Source: JANWHF01 sp036276235
GTDB lineage: Bacteria > Planctomycetota > Phycisphaerae > Tepidisphaerales > Tepidisphaeraceae
Direction of reading: 5' to 3'
NCBI GenBank assembly: GCA_036276235.1
Contig: DATBDZ010000053.1
Span: 1-43,468, forward strand
Length of the DNA: 43,468 bases
A program made the position numbers and the translations under genes. The notes under the pieces are model-generated. The model was given only the letters and a program-made list of their open reading frames with translations. It was not told the origin of the DNA and ran no database searches. This document shows positions 1-8,062 of this stretch, piece by piece; position 1 is the first letter of the stretch, and every line of letters begins with the position of its first letter.

Positions 1-51
1 AGCATGACGGTTCTGCTGGAGCATGGAGATTTTCGCGCATCCACCGCCCAT
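1..51 (-). CDS. Possible 5' end of the gene following fliN (partial)
   Basis: An ATG at 51 on the minus strand lies 2 nt past the fliN stop and is preceded by a GAAGGGG ribosome-binding-like stretch that overlaps the end of fliN. The frame stays open for the 17 codons to the window edge and begins MGGGCAKISML. In flagellar operons the gene after fliN is often fliO or another export-apparatus gene, but too little is visible to name it. Confidence 0.35.
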   Translation of the reverse strand, partial: MGGGCAKISMLQQNRHA

Positions 52-53
52 GC

Positions 54-521
54 TCAGGCCCCTTCTTCCCTTACGCCGGCGACGATCTCATTCACGCGTA
101 CGCAAAAATTGTCGTTGAGCACCAGCACTTCCCCGCGGGCGACCAGGCGGTCATTCACCAGCACATCAACGGGATCGCCGGCGAGTTTGTCGAGCTCGAC
201 GACGGAGCCTTCGGAGAGGCGCAGCACGTCTTCCACAAGCATGCGCGTGCGGCCAAGCTCGATCTTCACATTCAGATCGACATCGCGCAGCAGATCGATG
301 CTCGACGCCTGCGCGTCCTGGATGGCCTGCTGAAAGCTCGGGAGCTGAAAGTCGGCGGCGTGGGGCGCGGCAACCGATGCCGCGGAACCGCCGGCGCTCG
401 CAGCAGCCTTGGCATCAGGCGGCGCTTCAAAGCTCGCTTGCTTGAGAAGCTCGTCGATTGCGTCTTGGTCGATTGGAGGGTCGGAGCTGGAGGAATCGAC
501 CGGAGGAGTGTCCTGGGCCAT
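54..521 (-). CDS. fliN: Flagellar motor switch protein FliN
   Basis: FliN is part of the cytoplasmic C-ring of the flagellar motor, where with FliG and FliM it sets rotation direction and helps dock export substrates. The 155-residue product has an acidic, Ala/Pro-rich N-terminal third (about 1-70) and a C-terminal SpoA/FliN domain (about 75-150). That domain shows the typical pattern: a DVDLNVKIELGRTRM strand, then LSEGSVVELDKLAGDPVDVL, then LVARGEVLVLNDNFCVRVNEI. The end GVREEGA fits the family. It is the last complete gene of a minus-strand flagellar run, 107 nt after fliL. The start has only a weak ribosome site. FliM, which usually sits between FliL and FliN, is absent here. The assignment rests on clear domain similarity. 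Confidence 0.93.
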   Translation of the reverse strand: MAQDTPPVDSSSSDPPIDQDAIDELLKQASFEAPPDAKAAASAGGSAASVAAPHAADFQLPSFQQAIQDAQASSIDLLRDVDLNVKIELGRTRMLVEDVLRLSEGSVVELDKLAGDPVDVLVNDRLVARGEVLVLNDNFCVRVNEIVAGVREEGA

Positions 522-628
522 CGTTCACCATCCTTGGCGATTGCCGACTGCGGCACGGAAGATCCATCTTCCGAAAGGCCATTGGCCTGGCGATGACCTG
601 AAAAAGCCGAAACCGGAGAAGCCGGCGA

Positions 629-1276
629 TTACTCGCCCGGGTATCTCATGCAGGCTGGAACCAGCACTTCGTCGATCAGGCCGTCGCCGATGATCTCATC
701 GAGCTGAAACTTAACCTGTCTACGAAACGTTTCCAAGCCGGGTTCGGTGCTGCCGCCCAGCTTTTCAGGATCGCTGGCGGCAATGATCGACCGAATGTGG
801 TCTTTAATCAAGGCGCTGTGCGCGTCAATTCCTTCCTTCACCTTGAAAGCGGGGTCGCCTTTGGTGGCGGGGTCGCCCTTAGCGGTGGCGACGATCGTGA
901 TCGTGTAAAAATAATAATGCCCGCTCATCTTGTTGGGAGAGCGGTAGTCATCCACCACATGGATTTCGGAGATTGCCTTCTTGTCGGCAGCGCCTTTTCC
1001 GCCTTCACCCTTTTCACCCTTTTCGCCTTTGGCGCCTTCGCCTTTGGAATCATCCTTGGAAAGCTCGGCGGCGGTGGCCTGCTTGGGCGCGCCGCCGAAC
1101 ATCTTGAAGCCGGCGAAAAGTATGACGGCTTCGATGACCATGACGCCGCCCAGCAGGACCGGCAACTTGGTCAAAAATCCGCCCGCACCACCAGCGCCAT
1201 GCGCGGCGTCGCCCTTCTTATCATCAGCCCCCGCCGCAGCCGGCGCGGCTTCCTTCTTTTCCGGTTTGTCCGACAT
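629..1276 (-). CDS. fliL: Flagellar basal-body protein FliL-like
   Basis: FliL is a single-pass inner-membrane protein surrounding the stator at the flagellar base. This 215-residue protein has a charged, Ala-rich cytoplasmic N-terminus (1-33), one membrane segment (about 36-60, LPVLLGGVMVIEAVILFAGF), and a very unusual KGE/GEKG-rich linker (about 75-98). The periplasmic domain follows and ends with FRRQVKFQLDEIIGDGLIDE, the amphipathic C-terminal helix expected of FliL. Position between flbD and fliN supports the call. The periplasmic domain is divergent and the low-complexity linker is longer than in most FliL proteins, so the call rests on topology, C-terminus and context together. Confidence 0.8.
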   Translation of the reverse strand: MSDKPEKKEAAPAAAGADDKKGDAAHGAGGAGGFLTKLPVLLGGVMVIEAVILFAGFKMFGGAPKQATAAELSKDDSKGEGAKGEKGEKGEGGKGAADKKAISEIHVVDDYRSPNKMSGHYYFYTITIVATAKGDPATKGDPAFKVKEGIDAHSALIKDHIRSIIAASDPEKLGGSTEPGLETFRRQVKFQLDEIIGDGLIDEVLVPACMRYPGE

Positions 1277-1356
1277 GCCTTAACGCGTCCCTTCGGGCAA
1301 ACGTCCGATCATGCAAGATCAGGCGCATCGCTTACCGCATATATCGGCAAAGGAAC

Positions 1357-1398
1357 GGGGTGGCTCAATCGGGGTGGCTCAATTGAGGTGGCTCAACC
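1357..1398. repeat. Three tandem 14-bp repeats between flbD and fliL
   Basis: Three head-to-tail copies of a 14-bp unit (GGGGTGGCTCAATC, then two variants with 1-3 changes) begin at 1357, 1371 and 1385, six bases past the flbD stop codon on the transcribed side. They do not form an obvious hairpin. They are the only tandem repeat of this size in the flagellar region. Confidence 0.85.
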
Positions 1399-1404
1399 GG
1401 CCGA

Positions 1405-1599
1405 TCAATCGGTCACGGGCCGGCGAATAACTCGGGCATACTCAATCGCCCGTCGAATCACCTCCGCCAGTGGTTCCTTGACCATAAGCTTGTCCCCATT
1501 ATCGCAGCAGACCAGAGTATCGGGCGTAGCCTCCAGATACCGGATCTTCTCTGCGTTAATCACAAGCGACTGGCCATTCAAACGGGTAAGCGCGATCAT
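1405..1599 (-). CDS. flbD: FlbD family flagellar protein (SwrD-like)
   Basis: This 64-residue protein is of the small FlbD/SwrD family encoded next to flgE and the stator genes; in Bacillus subtilis the family member promotes motor torque. The sequence MIALTRLNGQSLVINAEKIR, followed by LEATPDTLVCCDNGDKLMVKE, is a full match to the family pattern (the RLNG box, the D/E-T...G-K turn and the VKE strand). The start is well supported by GGAGG six bases upstream. It lies between flgE and fliL, the usual flgE-flbD-motA-motB-fliL order with motA and motB missing. It should not be confused with the Caulobacter sigma-54 activator also called FlbD. Confidence 0.9.
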   Translation of the reverse strand: MIALTRLNGQSLVINAEKIRYLEATPDTLVCCDNGDKLMVKEPLAEVIRRAIEYARVIRRPVTD

Positions 1600-1619
1600 C
1601 GGATCCTCCGAATTACGCA

Positions 1620-1715
1620 GTTGCTAGTTGTTAGGTGCTGGTTGCTAGTTGCGGAAGGAGTCAAAGCCGTTGTCTCCGCCCGCCACTAGCAACTAACAAC
1701 CAGCAACTAGCAACT
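1620..1715. repeat. Palindromic word repeat, family D copy 1
   Basis: Two arms (about 1620-1651 and 1685-1714) are imperfect reverse complements made almost entirely of the word GTTGCTAGTTG and its variants, with a 33-nt centre. The element sits inside the flagellar operon, starting 21 nt upstream of flbD. A second copy of the same family is at 14410-14494. Confidence 0.9.
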
Positions 1716-1725
1716 CATTTATAAA

Positions 1726-1791
1726 TGCCCCCGCGACAGCAGAATAAACACCTGCCGCGAGGGCTATAACTGTGGCCCGGTGTTTTGGGCC
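1726..1791 (-). other. Two hairpins downstream of flgE
   Basis: Within the 85 nt after the flgE stop there is a short stem GGCCC...GGGCC (1774-1791) and an imperfect longer stem formed by 1726-1741 with about 1754-1767. Neither is followed by a clean T-run on the minus strand, so a role as processing or stability hairpins is as likely as termination. Confidence 0.4.
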
Positions 1792-1799
1792 GACGAAAA

Positions 1800-3521
1800 T
1801 CAGTGTGTCGTGTTCAGAAGCTCCTGGATCAATTGATCGCTCGTGCTGATCACCTTGCTGGAGGCTGAAAAGCCGGTGGACGCAATGATCAGATTGGTGA
1901 ACTCCTTGGAGATATCCACGTTGCTCAGCTCCAGTGAACCGGATCGAATCGCGCCGGCGCCGAGGGTCAGCGGCGCGGTGATGAGTGCGACGCCGCTGTC
2001 TCCGCTGGCGCCAAACATGTTGCCGCCTTTGTCATCCAAGCCTTGTGGGTTGGTGAAGGTGGCCATTGCCACCTGCGCCAAGTTTTTCGTCAGGCCGTTG
2101 GTGTAGGCACCGGAGACCGTTCCATCCGCGCCGATCGAAAAGCTGCTGAGCGTACCGACCGGCGATCCATCCTGGCGCGCCATCACCAGGGTCGAGCCGG
2201 TATCGGTGAGCTGCGTCATCGAGCTGAAATCTACATCGACTCCCATCGGCGAAGCCGCGCCAGTGTTGGCACGATTGATGTTCAGCGCGTTGCCGGTGAC
2301 GTTTTTCAAGTTGCCGTTGGAATCGAAGGTAAGTGTCCCGTCGCCGATCACGCTGCCGGTCTGCTTGTTGTCCGGCGAAGTGGCGAAGAAACGCCAGGTG
2401 TTGCCGGTGTTGGCCTTGCTCTCGAGGACGGCAGTCACGTCAACAGTGAGCGGCGTTCCCAGCGAATCGTAGGCGACAAATGATGTGTGCACGCTCTCGC
2501 CCGACGGGTTGTTGGAAATTCCGGCGGCATTGGTGCCCGCCCCAAAATTGAGCGGCGACGCACCATTTTGATTTACAAACGAGCCGCTCCCCAGCGATAG
2601 CGCGTTGGCGGTGCCGACGTTTCCAACGACGACAAATCGCGAGCTGGTCGGATCGGCTGGATCGGTTTCCATCGTCGCGCCAGGAGGAGCGATTCCCGCG
2701 CCGACGGGTGCCGCACTATCGATGCCCAGGTTTTGATTGTAGAAAGTCGTGAGGTCGGCCACGGTGCTAGTGGGCGTTACGGTGAATGTCTGGGGCTGTA
2801 ACGTTCGCGAGCCGACCACACCCTTGAGCGTGATCGTGTCGCCGGCGTTCATGATCGGCGTCGCGGGGCTTGTTGTGGATGCGAGGTCCGTCAGCAGCGA
2901 GGCCGATGTTGGCGCGGTTCCCGCGCTGATGGATGTCACATCCTGGCTGAGCAAAACGCTCGACCCAGCCGCCACTGCGCCGGATGCGTCGAGGTTTCCT
3001 TCCATTGAGGCATTCTTGGTCTGGGCGGCCAGCGTGCTGGCGCCGATCGGAATGTTGATATTCCCCAACTGTCCGGGAATGACCGCGCCCTTACCATCGA
3101 CACCGAATCCCTGCACAAACGCGCCGCCGGATGTGACGAGTTGGTCGGCACTGTTGAGCACGAACGAACCGTCGCGGGTGAATTGCTGCCCATCTGGGCC
3201 ATTGACGACGAAGAAGCCGTCGCCGTCGATTGCCATGTCGGTGGGTCGGCCGGTCGGTTCGATCGCTCCCGGCGTGAAATCCTTCTGGATGTCGGCGACC
3301 ACCGCACCCAAGCCGCGCTGGCTTGGATTGGTGCCGCCAAAGTCGGCGCTGGGCGCCGAGCCGGCCGCGTCGGTCACGTAGAACTGCGGCTTGAACAGCG
3401 CGCGGCTGCTCTTGAACGCCACCGTATTCACGTTGGCGATGTTATTGCCAACGACGTTCATCCGGGTCTGGTTGACGTCCAGTCCCGAAAGCCCTGTGAA
3501 CAGCGTGCTGGTTAATGCCAT
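1800..3521 (-). CDS. flgE: Flagellar hook protein FlgE
   Basis: FlgE polymerises into the curved hook joining the basal body to the filament. The 573-residue protein starts with the conserved rod/hook N-terminal signature (MALTSTLFTGLSGLDVNQTR, then VVGNNIANVNTVAFKSSR), followed by the FlgE/F/G core (FTPGAIEPTGRPTDMAIDGDGFFVV, about 88-112). A large variable D2/D3 region (about 150-430) comes next. It ends with the conserved C-terminal heptad region (LELSNVDISKEFTNLIIAST...LIQELLNTTH). The size fits hook rather than rod proteins. It follows flgD by 118 nt on the same strand. The ribosome site is weak. Confidence 0.97.
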   Translation of the reverse strand: MALTSTLFTGLSGLDVNQTRMNVVGNNIANVNTVAFKSSRALFKPQFYVTDAAGSAPSADFGGTNPSQRGLGAVVADIQKDFTPGAIEPTGRPTDMAIDGDGFFVVNGPDGQQFTRDGSFVLNSADQLVTSGGAFVQGFGVDGKGAVIPGQLGNINIPIGASTLAAQTKNASMEGNLDASGAVAAGSSVLLSQDVTSISAGTAPTSASLLTDLASTTSPATPIMNAGDTITLKGVVGSRTLQPQTFTVTPTSTVADLTTFYNQNLGIDSAAPVGAGIAPPGATMETDPADPTSSRFVVVGNVGTANALSLGSGSFVNQNGASPLNFGAGTNAAGISNNPSGESVHTSFVAYDSLGTPLTVDVTAVLESKANTGNTWRFFATSPDNKQTGSVIGDGTLTFDSNGNLKNVTGNALNINRANTGAASPMGVDVDFSSMTQLTDTGSTLVMARQDGSPVGTLSSFSIGADGTVSGAYTNGLTKNLAQVAMATFTNPQGLDDKGGNMFGASGDSGVALITAPLTLGAGAIRSGSLELSNVDISKEFTNLIIASTGFSASSKVISTSDQLIQELLNTTH

Positions 3522-3639
3522 ACCGTTTCCGTTCCGTTGTTACTGATCTGGTTCGGGTGTACGGCTCCGCCGATGCTTCGTTTGGTTACATGGTCTAATG
3601 AATTGACCATGCCGGGTCTGGTTCCACCAGCATTTCCGG

Positions 3640-4089
3640 TCAATGCGTTGTTGCGGTTGTCGCGGTCCCCGGCGCGGGCGCGATTGCGGTCAGGTTGGAA
3701 AGATCAAGGCTCTTTCCGCTATCCAGTTGAAGCGAGACGCCGCTCTGCGTTACCTGCACGGAGTTCACCAGACCGGTGAGCACGTTGCCGTTGGAATCCT
3801 GCCCGACAACGCTCTTGCCGATCAGGCTTGATGCGGCGCCGATCTGGTTTTGCAGCGTGAGTGATTGCAGCGTGGTTTGCAGATCGCTGGACGCCTGCAT
3901 CTGCCCGATCGCGCTCATCTGCTGGAGCAGCGCGTTGCTGTCGGTCGGCTGCATCGGGTCCTGGTTCTGAAGCTGCGTGATCATCATGTTGATGAAATCA
4001 CTTGGATTCATCGAAGCGGTCGCCGGTTTCTTGACGGTTGAAGGAAGCTGATTCCCGGTGGCGGTGTTCGGCAGCGGAGTGGTGGTCAT
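3640..4089 (-). CDS. flgD: Flagellar hook-capping protein FlgD
   Basis: FlgD forms the scaffold cap needed for hook polymerisation by FlgE. The 149-residue product contains the conserved N-terminal segment (DFINMMITQLQNQDPMQPTD, about 32-51, then NALLQQMSAIGQMQ) and a short beta-rich part (SLIGKSVVGQDSNGNVLTGLV, about 88-108). It lacks the full FlgD Ig-like and tudor domains of the enterobacterial protein, which has about 230 residues, so it is a minimal form as seen in many bacteria. The start follows a good GGGAGG ribosome site. It is the first gene of the visible flagellar run. Confidence 0.93.
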   Translation of the reverse strand: MTTTPLPNTATGNQLPSTVKKPATASMNPSDFINMMITQLQNQDPMQPTDSNALLQQMSAIGQMQASSDLQTTLQSLTLQNQIGAASSLIGKSVVGQDSNGNVLTGLVNSVQVTQSGVSLQLDSGKSLDLSNLTAIAPAPGTATTATTH

Positions 4090-4459
4090 GCCCTCCCTTT
4101 CGACCGGGGATTATTTGCGGGATAAAAAATCGGATGGGGTAATTTGGGGCAGGTCAATACTTGCGCGGTGAGTAGCGCGAAATCCGCGTGACCGGGCTCA
4201 TCCGAACATTCGGGAAAGTCTGCCCTCCCTTCCCCCTGTACCGCCTGTACCCGGCCCTGGGGTGAGGGGAACGATGCGCAAATGTGAGGTAAGCCCTCCG
4301 GCGGGTCGCCGTCCCCCCACCCTGCCCATGTCCGACAGGGGCGACGGTTTTTGTTTTTTAAGAACTCGAAAACCTGCTATGCTGCGAGTCGTATTTCCTG
4401 TGAGCGATGTGTTGAATTCGCATCTTAGACACCGACTTCAAAAACCCAGGAACTTATCG
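4090..4459. other. Divergent intergenic region, flgD / S53 peptidase
   Basis: About 370 bases separate the two start codons. The region must hold the promoter of the leftward flagellar operon and that of the rightward peptidase. I found no convincing sigma-54 or sigma-28 flagellar promoter. An open frame runs rightward through 4262-4459 into the peptidase, but it is Arg/Pro-rich and lacks an export signal, so it was not included in that gene. Confidence 0.5.
4355..4383 (+). promoter_or_regulatory. Possible extended -10 promoter of the S53 peptidase
   Basis: TGCTATGCT (4375-4383) resembles an extended -10 element; a poor -35 (TTTTTA, 4355-4360) lies 17 nt upstream. It would give a leader of roughly 70 nt before the chosen start at 4460. 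Confidence 0.3.
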
Positions 4460-6424
4460 ATGGCCGCACCGATTTGTAAGGCTCGAATGAACCGCGCTGC
4501 TCGCAGATCTATTGTCCGGTCCGCTCAAAGCCGGGCGCTTCCGTTGGAATCACTCGAGCCACGAACGTTGCTTTCGGTGACGGTACCGGCCTCTTCCGGC
4601 GATTCGCTCCAATCGAAAATGGGCGCGATCATTTATCGCGCGCCAAAACCGAAGGTCGGGCCTGCCCAGCCTGCAAATTCCACCTCGCCGGTGGGGTTGA
4701 CTCCATCGCAAATGCGCTCGATCTATGGCATGGACCAGGTGATGTTCGGGAATGTCGCCGGAAACGGGGCCGGGCAGACCATCGCGATCGTCGATGCCTT
4801 CGACGCGCCGTCGGCGCTGCCCGATCTTCAGCATTTTGATCAGACTTTTGGGTTGCCCGATCCGCCAACCTTCACTCGAGTTGCCCAGGATGGAACGACC
4901 AACTATCCGCCGACTGATACGAAGGGTGGATGGGCAGTTGAAACGGCGCTCGACGTGGAATGGGCGCACGTCATGGCTCCGATGGCCAATATTCTCCTCG
5001 TCGAAGCCAAGGATGCATTTGATTCAAACCTGATCAACACGGCGGTGAACTACGCGCGGCGGCAGCCGGGTGTGGTCGCCGTCTCGATGAGTTGGAGCGG
5101 GGGCGAGTCTTCTGGCGAGACGAGTCTGGATACGTTTTTCACGACACCCAGCGGCCACGCGGGCGTCACGTTCTTTGCCGCCACGGGCGACAACGGCGCG
5201 CCGGCGGGCTATCCAGCAACTTCGCCAAATGTGGTGGCCGTGGGCGGCACGACGCTGCAGTTTGATACAGCAGGAAATTTCACTGGTGAAGTCGGCTGGT
5301 CTGGAAGCGGCGGCAGCACCTCGCCCGTTGAGAGCGAGCCTTCCTATCAAAAAGGTGTGGTTCCTTCGAGCATAACAGCCACGCGCCGCGCCGCGCCGGA
5401 TATCTCGATCGACGCCGACCCCGCCAGCGGGGTTGCCGTTTACGACACGTTTGATTTTCCAAGTGCGCCCTGGCTTAAAGTTGGCGGCACCAGTCTTTCG
5501 ACGCCGATGTGGGCGGGCATTGTCGCGGTCGCCGATCAAGCGCGATCTCTTGTGCATCTGTCATCAATGGATGGCCGCACGCAGACCCTCCCGGCAATTT
5601 ATGCATTACCTGCCGCGGACATCCGCGACATTACCAGCGGCAGCAACGGGCATTCAGCGCTGGTAGGTTATGACCTGGTGACCGGTCGCGGATCGCCGAT
5701 CCTCAACAAGCTGGTTTATGACCTTGCCGGAGTTCAGAAATCCGCGTTCAGCACGGCGGTGACCATCTCGGGCACCTCCGGCAACGACACCATCTACATT
5801 AATTTGAACGGCTCAACGCTTCAGGAGTGGATCAATGCCGCCACGCCGGGCCAGGGAACGCCGACGCATCAGGACTCGCTGACCGGCGCGACCGCCGTCA
5901 GCATCGTTGGAGGCGGCGGAAATGACACCGTCATCCTCGACATGAGCGGCGGCAACTTCCTCGCTACTCCCGCCACGATCTCAAATGCCGGCGGAACGAT
6001 CGCGTTGGAGATGAACGGCGCGACGGGCGGCGACAATATCTTCATCGACGGCGCCAACAACAAAATCACTTACGACGCGGGAGTACTCAACTTCGCCAAC
6101 GTCAACGCCATCACGTTCTTCGATTCCGGCGGCGGCGACACGGTGGAATCGGCCGGCCCCATCGCAGTGGAGCTCGACGTAACGGGCGACGATACGATCA
6201 CAATCGACAGCGGCAATGTCCTGCTCGATATCCTCGATAACGGCACAACGCCGCCGTGGGGCGCGGCTGCGTCAACCCCTGCGGCACTAACAGCGGCGGT
6301 TACGCCTTCCACCACGACGACATCGAATCCAGCCCCGACTCCGACAGTGACGTCTCGCAAGCCCTATCGGCCGCCGGTGACATCGCCGCATCGCGGGGTG
6401 AGCTTTTCGACGATTCGTATCTGA
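4460..6424 (+). CDS. Secreted S53 (sedolisin/kumamolisin-type) serine-carboxyl peptidase
   Basis: S53 enzymes are extracellular endopeptidases active at low pH. With the ATG at 4460 (AGGA upstream) the product has 654 residues. An N-terminal stretch contains LEPRTLLS (about 32-39), the planctomycete extracellular-protein motif. The catalytic domain follows at about 78-425. The catalytic residues are visible: E161 and D165 (VETALDVEW), the oxyanion Asp D244 (FFAATGDNGA) and Ser345 (GGTSLSTP). A calcium-site-like DITSGSNG...GYDLVTGRGSP segment ends the domain. The long prodomain of typical S53 zymogens is absent. The C-terminal 230 residues hold GNDT/GGND-type repeats reminiscent of beta-roll calcium-binding repeats, then a Thr/Pro-rich tail. 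A longer frame open from 4262 was rejected as start. It is followed by osmC with no clear linkage. Confidence 0.88.
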   Translation: MAAPICKARMNRAARRSIVRSAQSRALPLESLEPRTLLSVTVPASSGDSLQSKMGAIIYRAPKPKVGPAQPANSTSPVGLTPSQMRSIYGMDQVMFGNVAGNGAGQTIAIVDAFDAPSALPDLQHFDQTFGLPDPPTFTRVAQDGTTNYPPTDTKGGWAVETALDVEWAHVMAPMANILLVEAKDAFDSNLINTAVNYARRQPGVVAVSMSWSGGESSGETSLDTFFTTPSGHAGVTFFAATGDNGAPAGYPATSPNVVAVGGTTLQFDTAGNFTGEVGWSGSGGSTSPVESEPSYQKGVVPSSITATRRAAPDISIDADPASGVAVYDTFDFPSAPWLKVGGTSLSTPMWAGIVAVADQARSLVHLSSMDGRTQTLPAIYALPAADIRDITSGSNGHSALVGYDLVTGRGSPILNKLVYDLAGVQKSAFSTAVTISGTSGNDTIYINLNGSTLQEWINAATPGQGTPTHQDSLTGATAVSIVGGGGNDTVILDMSGGNFLATPATISNAGGTIALEMNGATGGDNIFIDGANNKITYDAGVLNFANVNAITFFDSGGGDTVESAGPIAVELDVTGDDTITIDSGNVLLDILDNGTTPPWGAAASTPAALTAAVTPSTTTTSNPAPTPTVTSRKPYRPPVTSPHRGVSFSTIRI

Positions 6425-6531
6425 ACGATTCGCATCGAACGAATCCCCTGAACCAACCCATTGTCGCGCGCCGATTCCCCCCTTACGATGTCGCTCCGTT
6501 TCAACCTCATGAACTTTGGAAGGAGCTTATC

Positions 6532-6960
6532 ATGCCAGTACGAAATGCAGACGCGACGTGGGAAGGCGGCCTCAAGGGCGGCAAGGGAAAAGTAAAACTC
6601 GGCAGCGGCGCATACGAAGGAAATTATTCGTTCCTCAGCCGCTTTGAGCAGGGCACGGGCACAAATCCGGAAGAGCTGATCGGCGCTGCTCACGCGGGTT
6701 GCTACTCGATGGCCCTGTCAGCGATGCTCGAGCGCGGCGGCCACGTCCCGACCCGCGTTCATACCACCGCCAAAGTCCACATTGAAAAAGTCGGCGAAGG
6801 ATTCAAGATCACCAAAATTCAACTTCAAACCGAAGGCACGGTCCCGGGCATCGACGAGAAGACCTTTAAGGAAACCGCCGAGAAGGCCAAGACCGGCTGC
6901 CCGGTTTCGCAGGCGCTCAGCGCGACGCCGATTGAGCTGGAAGCGAAGCTGGTGCAATAG
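6532..6960 (+). CDS. osmC: OsmC family peroxiredoxin
   Basis: OsmC/Ohr proteins reduce organic hydroperoxides with a pair of cysteines. The ATG at 6532 is preceded by AAGGAG at ideal spacing and gives 142 residues, the normal family length; the frame is open further upstream but that part overlaps the end of the S53 peptidase gene and has no ribosome site. The peroxidatic Cys57 lies in NPEELIGAAHAGCYSMALS and the resolving Cys123 in KTGCPVSQAL; Arg37 and the Glu pair at 47-48 complete the usual active site. The sequence resembles the OsmC branch rather than Ohr. A large hairpin 23 bases downstream probably ends the transcript. Confidence 0.93.
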   Translation: MPVRNADATWEGGLKGGKGKVKLGSGAYEGNYSFLSRFEQGTGTNPEELIGAAHAGCYSMALSAMLERGGHVPTRVHTTAKVHIEKVGEGFKITKIQLQTEGTVPGIDEKTFKETAEKAKTGCPVSQALSATPIELEAKLVQ

Positions 6961-6983
6961 CACTCCCCGCGGATTTTAAAAGT

Positions 6984-7061
6984 TGTCATGCTGAGGTACT
7001 CCGAAGCATCTGGCTCATTCGCGCGAGATGGCCAGATGCTTCGGAGTACCTCAGCATGACA
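6984..7061. repeat. Palindromic repeat, family A copy 1
   Basis: A perfect 31-bp inverted repeat (6984-7014 with 7031-7061) around a 16-nt loop. The arms start with TGTCATGCTGAGGTACTCC. It is followed by seven T residues on the plus strand, so it could act as the osmC terminator; it lies between the converging ends of osmC and a GT2 gene. Near-identical copies are at 8063-8139 and 31842-31916 with different loops. Confidence 0.95.
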
Positions 7062-7100
7062 TTTTTTTGCTTTGGATCGCCAGCAAAAGATTGGGAGAGA

Positions 7101-8006
7101 TCAGTGGCCGCGCAACGCGCAAGCAACGACGCGCCAATTTGCGGGCCGCAGCGGCGCTTTGCGCAAAGATTGGAACGCGTGCTTGCGCGCGGTGGCGACG
7201 TTGCCGGCCATCAGTGCCCACCACGCCCAGAGGCGATGGAAGTCGCTTTCGGTGTTCATTGATGACGTGACCGGCGCCTCGTCGGTGTCCGGCAAGCCGC
7301 GCCGGCGGCGGGTTTCGGCGTAGAGCTGCAGCCGAAGCTGCGCCTGCGCGTCGCGATGCGTGTGGCACACGCTCGACATGTGCAGCCGATAGTGCAGAAG
7401 CACATCCTCGAGATTAGCCAGCTTGCCGACTTCGGCCAGGCGCAGGAATAGGTCCAGGTCTTCCAGCCACTTGTATTTTTCGCGATATCCACCGACGGCA
7501 TCCAGCGCCGATCGGCGGACCATGATCGTCGGATGAACCAGCGGCCACGTGCGATTCAGATGCGCGTGATCGATCGTGTCGTGCGCGAATTGCGTGTCTC
7601 CCTTGACGCGAATGGGTGCGCCGTCCGCATCGATCAGCAGAACTTGCGTGCCGACTAACACGCATTCCGGGTGATCGCTCAGATAGGCGACCTGTCGTTC
7701 AAACCGCGATGGCAGCGATAGATCATCCGCATCCATCCGGGCGATCAACGGGGCGCGGGCCGCCGCGATGCCATCGGTGAGCGCGCCGACGATTCCCGTG
7801 TTCGGCCGGCTGATCGCCCGCACGCGCCGATCGCGCTCCGCGTAGCGCTTGAGCAGTGGCAGCGAAGAGTCGGTCGAGCCATCATCGACGGCGATCAGCT
7901 CAAAGTCAGTGAAAGTCTGCGCGAGAAGGCTGTCGATCGCCGAGGCGAGATAGGGCTCGCCGTTGTAGACGGGCATGACGACTGAAACTGCCGGGGGTGA
8001 GCTCAT
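7101..8006 (-). CDS. Family 2 glycosyltransferase (GT-A fold), paralogue 1
   Basis: The 301-residue protein is a soluble inverting glycosyltransferase that would add a sugar from a nucleotide-sugar donor during assembly of a surface polysaccharide at the cytoplasmic membrane face. Visible GT2 signatures are VSVVMPVYNG at the N-terminus, VDDGSTD (40-46), the metal-binding DADD (92-95), and WLEDLDLFLRL (about 180) with the catalytic Asp. The C-terminal tail (ARKHAFQSLRKAPLRP...WR...CALRGH) is shared with the next genes, so these are recent paralogues. It is the last gene of the leftward GT run and is cut off from the others by a palindrome; a copy of the same palindrome lies just beyond its stop. 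Donor and acceptor cannot be told. Confidence 0.9.
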   Translation of the reverse strand: MSSPPAVSVVMPVYNGEPYLASAIDSLLAQTFTDFELIAVDDGSTDSSLPLLKRYAERDRRVRAISRPNTGIVGALTDGIAAARAPLIARMDADDLSLPSRFERQVAYLSDHPECVLVGTQVLLIDADGAPIRVKGDTQFAHDTIDHAHLNRTWPLVHPTIMVRRSALDAVGGYREKYKWLEDLDLFLRLAEVGKLANLEDVLLHYRLHMSSVCHTHRDAQAQLRLQLYAETRRRRGLPDTDEAPVTSSMNTESDFHRLWAWWALMAGNVATARKHAFQSLRKAPLRPANWRVVACALRGH

Positions 8007-8062
8007 GATGGCTTCGATCGCCGAGATCCACGGAGTATCTGGAGCTTACTGCCACAAGGAAC

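Noticed and set aside
797..1627. A 276-residue plus-strand frame over fliL and flbD
   Set aside because: FliL and FlbD are recognised on the other strand, and this frame runs through a palindrome and a tandem repeat.
4262..4459. N-terminal extension of the S53 peptidase
   Set aside because: The extra 66 residues have no export signal and no ribosome site; the ATG at 4460 places the LEPRTLLS motif at its usual distance from the N-terminus.
6984..7061. Ends of an insertion sequence
   Set aside because: The palindrome is only 78 bp, contains no transposase, and I see no target duplication. With copy 2 it encloses a glycosyltransferase, not a transposase.
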